Assembly (NCBI GenBank): GCA_012513545.1
Contig: JAAZCB010000599.1
Span: forward strand, 1-7,837
Direction: 5' to 3'
DNA length: 7,837 nt
Source of the DNA: Clostridiaceae bacterium
GTDB lineage: Bacteria; Bacillota_A; Clostridia; Acetivibrionales; Acetivibrionaceae
How positions within the stretch are numbered: position 1 is the first letter of the stretch; each line of letters opens with the position of its first letter. A program made the position numbers and the translations under genes. Below, one piece after another: positions 5,889-7,837 of the stretch. The notes beneath the pieces were generated by a model. It did not search any database and had not been told where the DNA came from. It worked only from the letters and a program-made list of their open reading frames with translations.

Positions 5889-6632
5889 TTGAAAATATAT
5901 AGAACTGCCGAAGTTGCGGCAATCGTTGGCATACATCCCAATACGGTGCGCTTGTATGAAGAATGGGGAATGATTTCAAAACCAGAAAGACAAGAAAATG
6001 GTTATCGAGTCTTTACTGATTTGCACATCCTGCAGATCAAACTTGCTCGTACTGCATTTCAAATTGAAATACTGCAAAATGGTTTAAGAAAGAAAATCAT
6101 TGAAATGGTAAAAACTTCTGCAACAGGTGATTTCGATAGAGCTATTTTGATTACAGGGGAGTATTTGGAACGATTGCAACAAGAGCGTTGTAACGCAGAA
6201 GAAGCTATTAGAATAGTTCATAGTATTTTGTACGAAAGTGAAGATACGAATATGCTTTGCATGAAACGAAAAGAAGTATCAGAATACCTGAATGTTTCAA
6301 TGGACACGTTGCGAAATTGGGAAATGAACGGATTAATACAAATCAAGAGGAAACAGAATGGCTACCGTGTTTATACAAATGAAGATATTAAAAGATTAAA
6401 AATTATCCGTTCACTAAGGTGTGCAAACTATTCTCTTGAAGCAATTTTGCATATGCTGCAGCAGTTATCCGAAAATCCCAGCACCGATATACGAGCAGTT
6501 TTAAACATTCATAAGTCAAATGAAGATATTATTTCTGTTTGTGACAGATTAATCGTATCTTTAACCGCGGCTGAAGGCAATGCACGCATAATAATTGAAA
6601 TGTTAAATAAAATGAAAACGTTATTTAATTAA
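5889..6632 (+). CDS. Transcriptional regulator with two tandem MerR-type HTH domains
   Basis: A predicted DNA-binding regulator of 247 residues from TTG 5889. The first MerR domain (about 1-65) contains YRTAEVAAIVGIHPNTVRLY, EEWG and ENGYRVFT. The second (about 124-195) contains MKRKEVSEYLNVSMDTLRNW, EMNGLI and QNGYRVYT. Each has the winged-helix order of the family: an HTH with 'NTVRLYEEWG' or 'DTLRNWEMNG', then the wing '(E/Q)NGYRV(F/Y)T'. Classical MerR proteins carry one such domain and dimerise through a C-terminal coiled coil; here the two domains sit in one chain joined by a helical linker (about 66-123), and a further helical region follows (about 193-247). No cysteine cluster resembling a metal site is evident, nor a recognised drug-binding domain. 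It precedes an ABC exporter on the same strand, so control of that transporter is likely. Its ligand is unknown. Confidence 0.88.
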   Translation: MKIYRTAEVAAIVGIHPNTVRLYEEWGMISKPERQENGYRVFTDLHILQIKLARTAFQIEILQNGLRKKIIEMVKTSATGDFDRAILITGEYLERLQQERCNAEEAIRIVHSILYESEDTNMLCMKRKEVSEYLNVSMDTLRNWEMNGLIQIKRKQNGYRVYTNEDIKRLKIIRSLRCANYSLEAILHMLQQLSENPSTDIRAVLNIHKSNEDIISVCDRLIVSLTAAEGNARIIIEMLNKMKTLFN

Positions 6633-6645
6633 TAAGTCTCCACTT

Positions 6646-6678
6646 TACCACCAATGTTTTGATTGGTGGTATTCTTTT
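6646..6678 (+). terminator. Hairpin with T-rich tail between regulator and ABC genes (terminator or attenuator)
   Basis: A perfect 10-bp stem, TACCACCAAT (6646-6655) with ATTGGTGGTA (6662-6671), closes a 6-base loop and is followed by TTCTTTT. It fits a modest rho-independent terminator for the regulator gene. It lies only 35 nt before the ATPase start and no clear promoter fits in the remaining space, so it could instead be a partial terminator or attenuator that lowers ABC expression, or a DNA dyad bound by the regulator. Confidence 0.6.
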
Positions 6679-6705
6679 ATTAGATAAGGTCAAGGAGGTA
6701 ATGAT

Positions 6706-7431
6706 ATGCAAGAAGCAATCAAAGTTGAGCAGTTGTCAAAATCATATGGTAACCTGCTTGCGGTGGATAATATCAGTCTATCCGTAAAACGTGGTACGGT
6801 TTACGGTTTGCTCGGAGCGAACGGAGCAGGTAAGAGTACCACAATCGAATGTATTTTAGGGACAAAGCAGGCAGATAAAGGGCTGGTTTCTGTTCTTGGC
6901 TGCAATCCACGAAAGGACAGGCGCAAGCTTTTTCAAAAGGTTGGTGTTCAGTTTCAAGAGTGTGATTATCAACCTGAAATTAAAGTATCAGAATTATGTG
7001 AAGAAACTGCCTGCCTTTATAAAACTCCTGCAGATTGGAGAGAACTCTGCACCCAGTTCGGTATCGGAAGCAAAACTAAAAATGCTGTAAACAGTCTTTC
7101 CGGCGGCGAACGCCAAAGACTGTTCATTGTACTTGCCCTGATTTCCAATCCAGAGCTTGTATTTCTTGATGAATTGACGACAGGGCTTGACACAAAAGCG
7201 CGTCGTGGCGTATGGAAGATTTTATCCAATCTGAAAGAGAAAGGCCTGACTATTTTCTTAACTTCTCATTTCATGGATGAAGTGGAGGCACTCTGCGATG
7301 AGATATGTATTCTAAAAACCGGTAAGGTTGTATTTTATGGAACGGTTGAACAAGCAAAGGCAACAAGTGGCTGCGATAAATTTGAGGATGCTTATCTGAT
7401 GCTGTCCGGCGAGGAGGTTGATGGAGAATGA
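6706..7431 (+). CDS. ABC transporter ATP-binding protein (ABC-2 exporter type)
   Basis: Cytoplasmic ATPase that powers an ABC-2 exporter, of the class often used for drugs, peptides or antibiotics. All nucleotide-binding motifs are present in the 241 residues: Walker A GANGAGKST (37-45), Q-loop Gln84 (VQFQE), signature LSGGE (131-135), Walker B LVFLDE with Asp155 and Glu156, D-loop GLD (160-162) and switch His188 (LTSHFM). The residue after the catalytic Glu is Leu instead of the usual Pro (DELTTGLD); this is tolerated in some members. Length is on the short side of normal for DrrA/CcmA-like ATPases, lacking a long C-terminal extension. AAGGAGGT (6692-6699) gives an excellent start at ATG 6706. 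The stop overlaps the permease start by 4 nt (ATGA), so the two form one translation-coupled pair. Substrate unknown. Confidence 0.95.
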   Translation: MQEAIKVEQLSKSYGNLLAVDNISLSVKRGTVYGLLGANGAGKSTTIECILGTKQADKGLVSVLGCNPRKDRRKLFQKVGVQFQECDYQPEIKVSELCEETACLYKTPADWRELCTQFGIGSKTKNAVNSLSGGERQRLFIVLALISNPELVFLDELTTGLDTKARRGVWKILSNLKEKGLTIFLTSHFMDEVEALCDEICILKTGKVVFYGTVEQAKATSGCDKFEDAYLMLSGEEVDGE

Positions 7432-7837
7432 GATCATTTTTAATTCTATTTAAGAATGAATTAAAGCTTAACATCAGAAACATGAATATGGTTATTTTTG
7501 CCGTCATCATGCCGCTTATTGTTCTGGTTATCCTTGGGCTTCTGAATGGCACAAAGCTTGCTGCAGAGGGAGCCGAATATACATTTATGGAACAATCCTT
7601 AAGTGCCCTTTGTGCGATCTCAATCTGTGCCGGAGGTCTGATGGGATTACCGCTTGTAGTATCCGAATACAGAGAACGTAAAATTCTGAAACGATTTCAG
7701 GTTACACCTGTAAGTCCTATAAAGCTTCTGATGGTTGAACTTTCGATTTATATTGTTTATTGTATGGTATCTATGATTACCTTGATTCCTGCGGCAATGA
7801 TATTTTGGAAAGTAACTATACACGGCACGTGGTCAGC
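7428..7837 (+). CDS. ABC-2 type transporter permease, N-terminal part (cut by window end)
   Basis: The frame opens with ATG 7428, overlapping the ATPase stop, with GGAGGT at 7413-7418 serving as its ribosome binding site, and stays open to the window end (136 codons). The visible product starts MRSFLILFKNELKLNIRN, then a first membrane helix (about 21-39, with IMPLIVLVILGLL). A second hydrophobic segment (about 58-78) is followed by the cytoplasmic EYRERKILKRFQVTPVSP (80-97), the hallmark of ABC-2 permeases ('..RE.....R...TP.s.'). A third segment begins near 100. Family members usually have about six membrane helices and 240-270 residues, so roughly half should be visible. It is the membrane partner of the preceding ATPase; the transported substrate cannot be inferred. 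Confidence 0.9.
   Translation, partial: MRSFLILFKNELKLNIRNMNMVIFAVIMPLIVLVILGLLNGTKLAAEGAEYTFMEQSLSALCAISICAGGLMGLPLVVSEYRERKILKRFQVTPVSPIKLLMVELSIYIVYCMVSMITLIPAAMIFWKVTIHGTWS

Noticed and set aside
6896..7090. Plus-strand 64-codon ORF in another frame of the ABC ATPase gene
   Set aside because: It is nested within a complete ABC ATPase with all motifs intact, and no motif or start signal of its own was noticed.
7271..7552. Minus-strand 93-codon ORF across the ATPase-permease junction
   Set aside because: Both plus-strand genes here have strong family motifs and coupled starts; the antisense frame shows none.
1..7837. CRISPR arrays, tRNA or rRNA genes, phage modules
   Set aside because: No regularly spaced repeats, tRNA-like cloverleaf or rRNA-like conserved stretches were noticed on reading both strands.

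Overview
The window suggests a low-GC, endospore-forming Firmicute, most likely a Clostridia-class anaerobe. It carries a complete GerA-type spore germinant receptor operon, strong AGGAGG ribosome binding sites, AT-rich intergenic DNA and GTG/TTG starts. The species cannot be named from the sequence.

Layout. Positions 1-127 are the right end of an IS66-family insertion sequence: the last 30 codons of its transposase, then a terminus ending in GCTTAC. Positions 128-290 look like the 3' side of an older locus: a short open frame that may be a gene remnant, a REP-like palindrome of the type linked to IS200-like (RAYT) transposases, a 14-bp tandem duplication and a probable rho-independent terminator. 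Positions 290-438 are the AT-rich leader of the germination operon.

Positions 439-4388 encode the three receptor subunits in the classical A-B-C order, with a 15-nt gap and then a 4-nt overlap between genes. The A and B subunits are membrane proteins and C is a lipoprotein. Together they should form a nutrient sensor in the inner spore membrane. An iron-dependent alcohol dehydrogenase (4470-5642) follows on the same strand with no terminator between, so it may be co-transcribed. It has an unusual cofactor-loop motif.

Positions 5643-5888 hold a possible small minus-strand ORF and a 7-bp inverted repeat that may be an operator. From 5889 to the window end is a separate module: a regulator with two complete MerR-type DNA-binding domains in one chain, a hairpin with a T-rich tail, an ABC exporter ATPase, and the first 136 residues of its ABC-2 permease, cut by the window edge. 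This is a typical regulator-plus-efflux arrangement and looks more GC-rich than the germination genes, which hints at separate ancestry.

No wholly new system is evident. The points most worth a second look are the tandem MerR regulator with its candidate operator and downstream hairpin, the altered motif in the dehydrogenase, and the mobile-element debris upstream of the germination operon.
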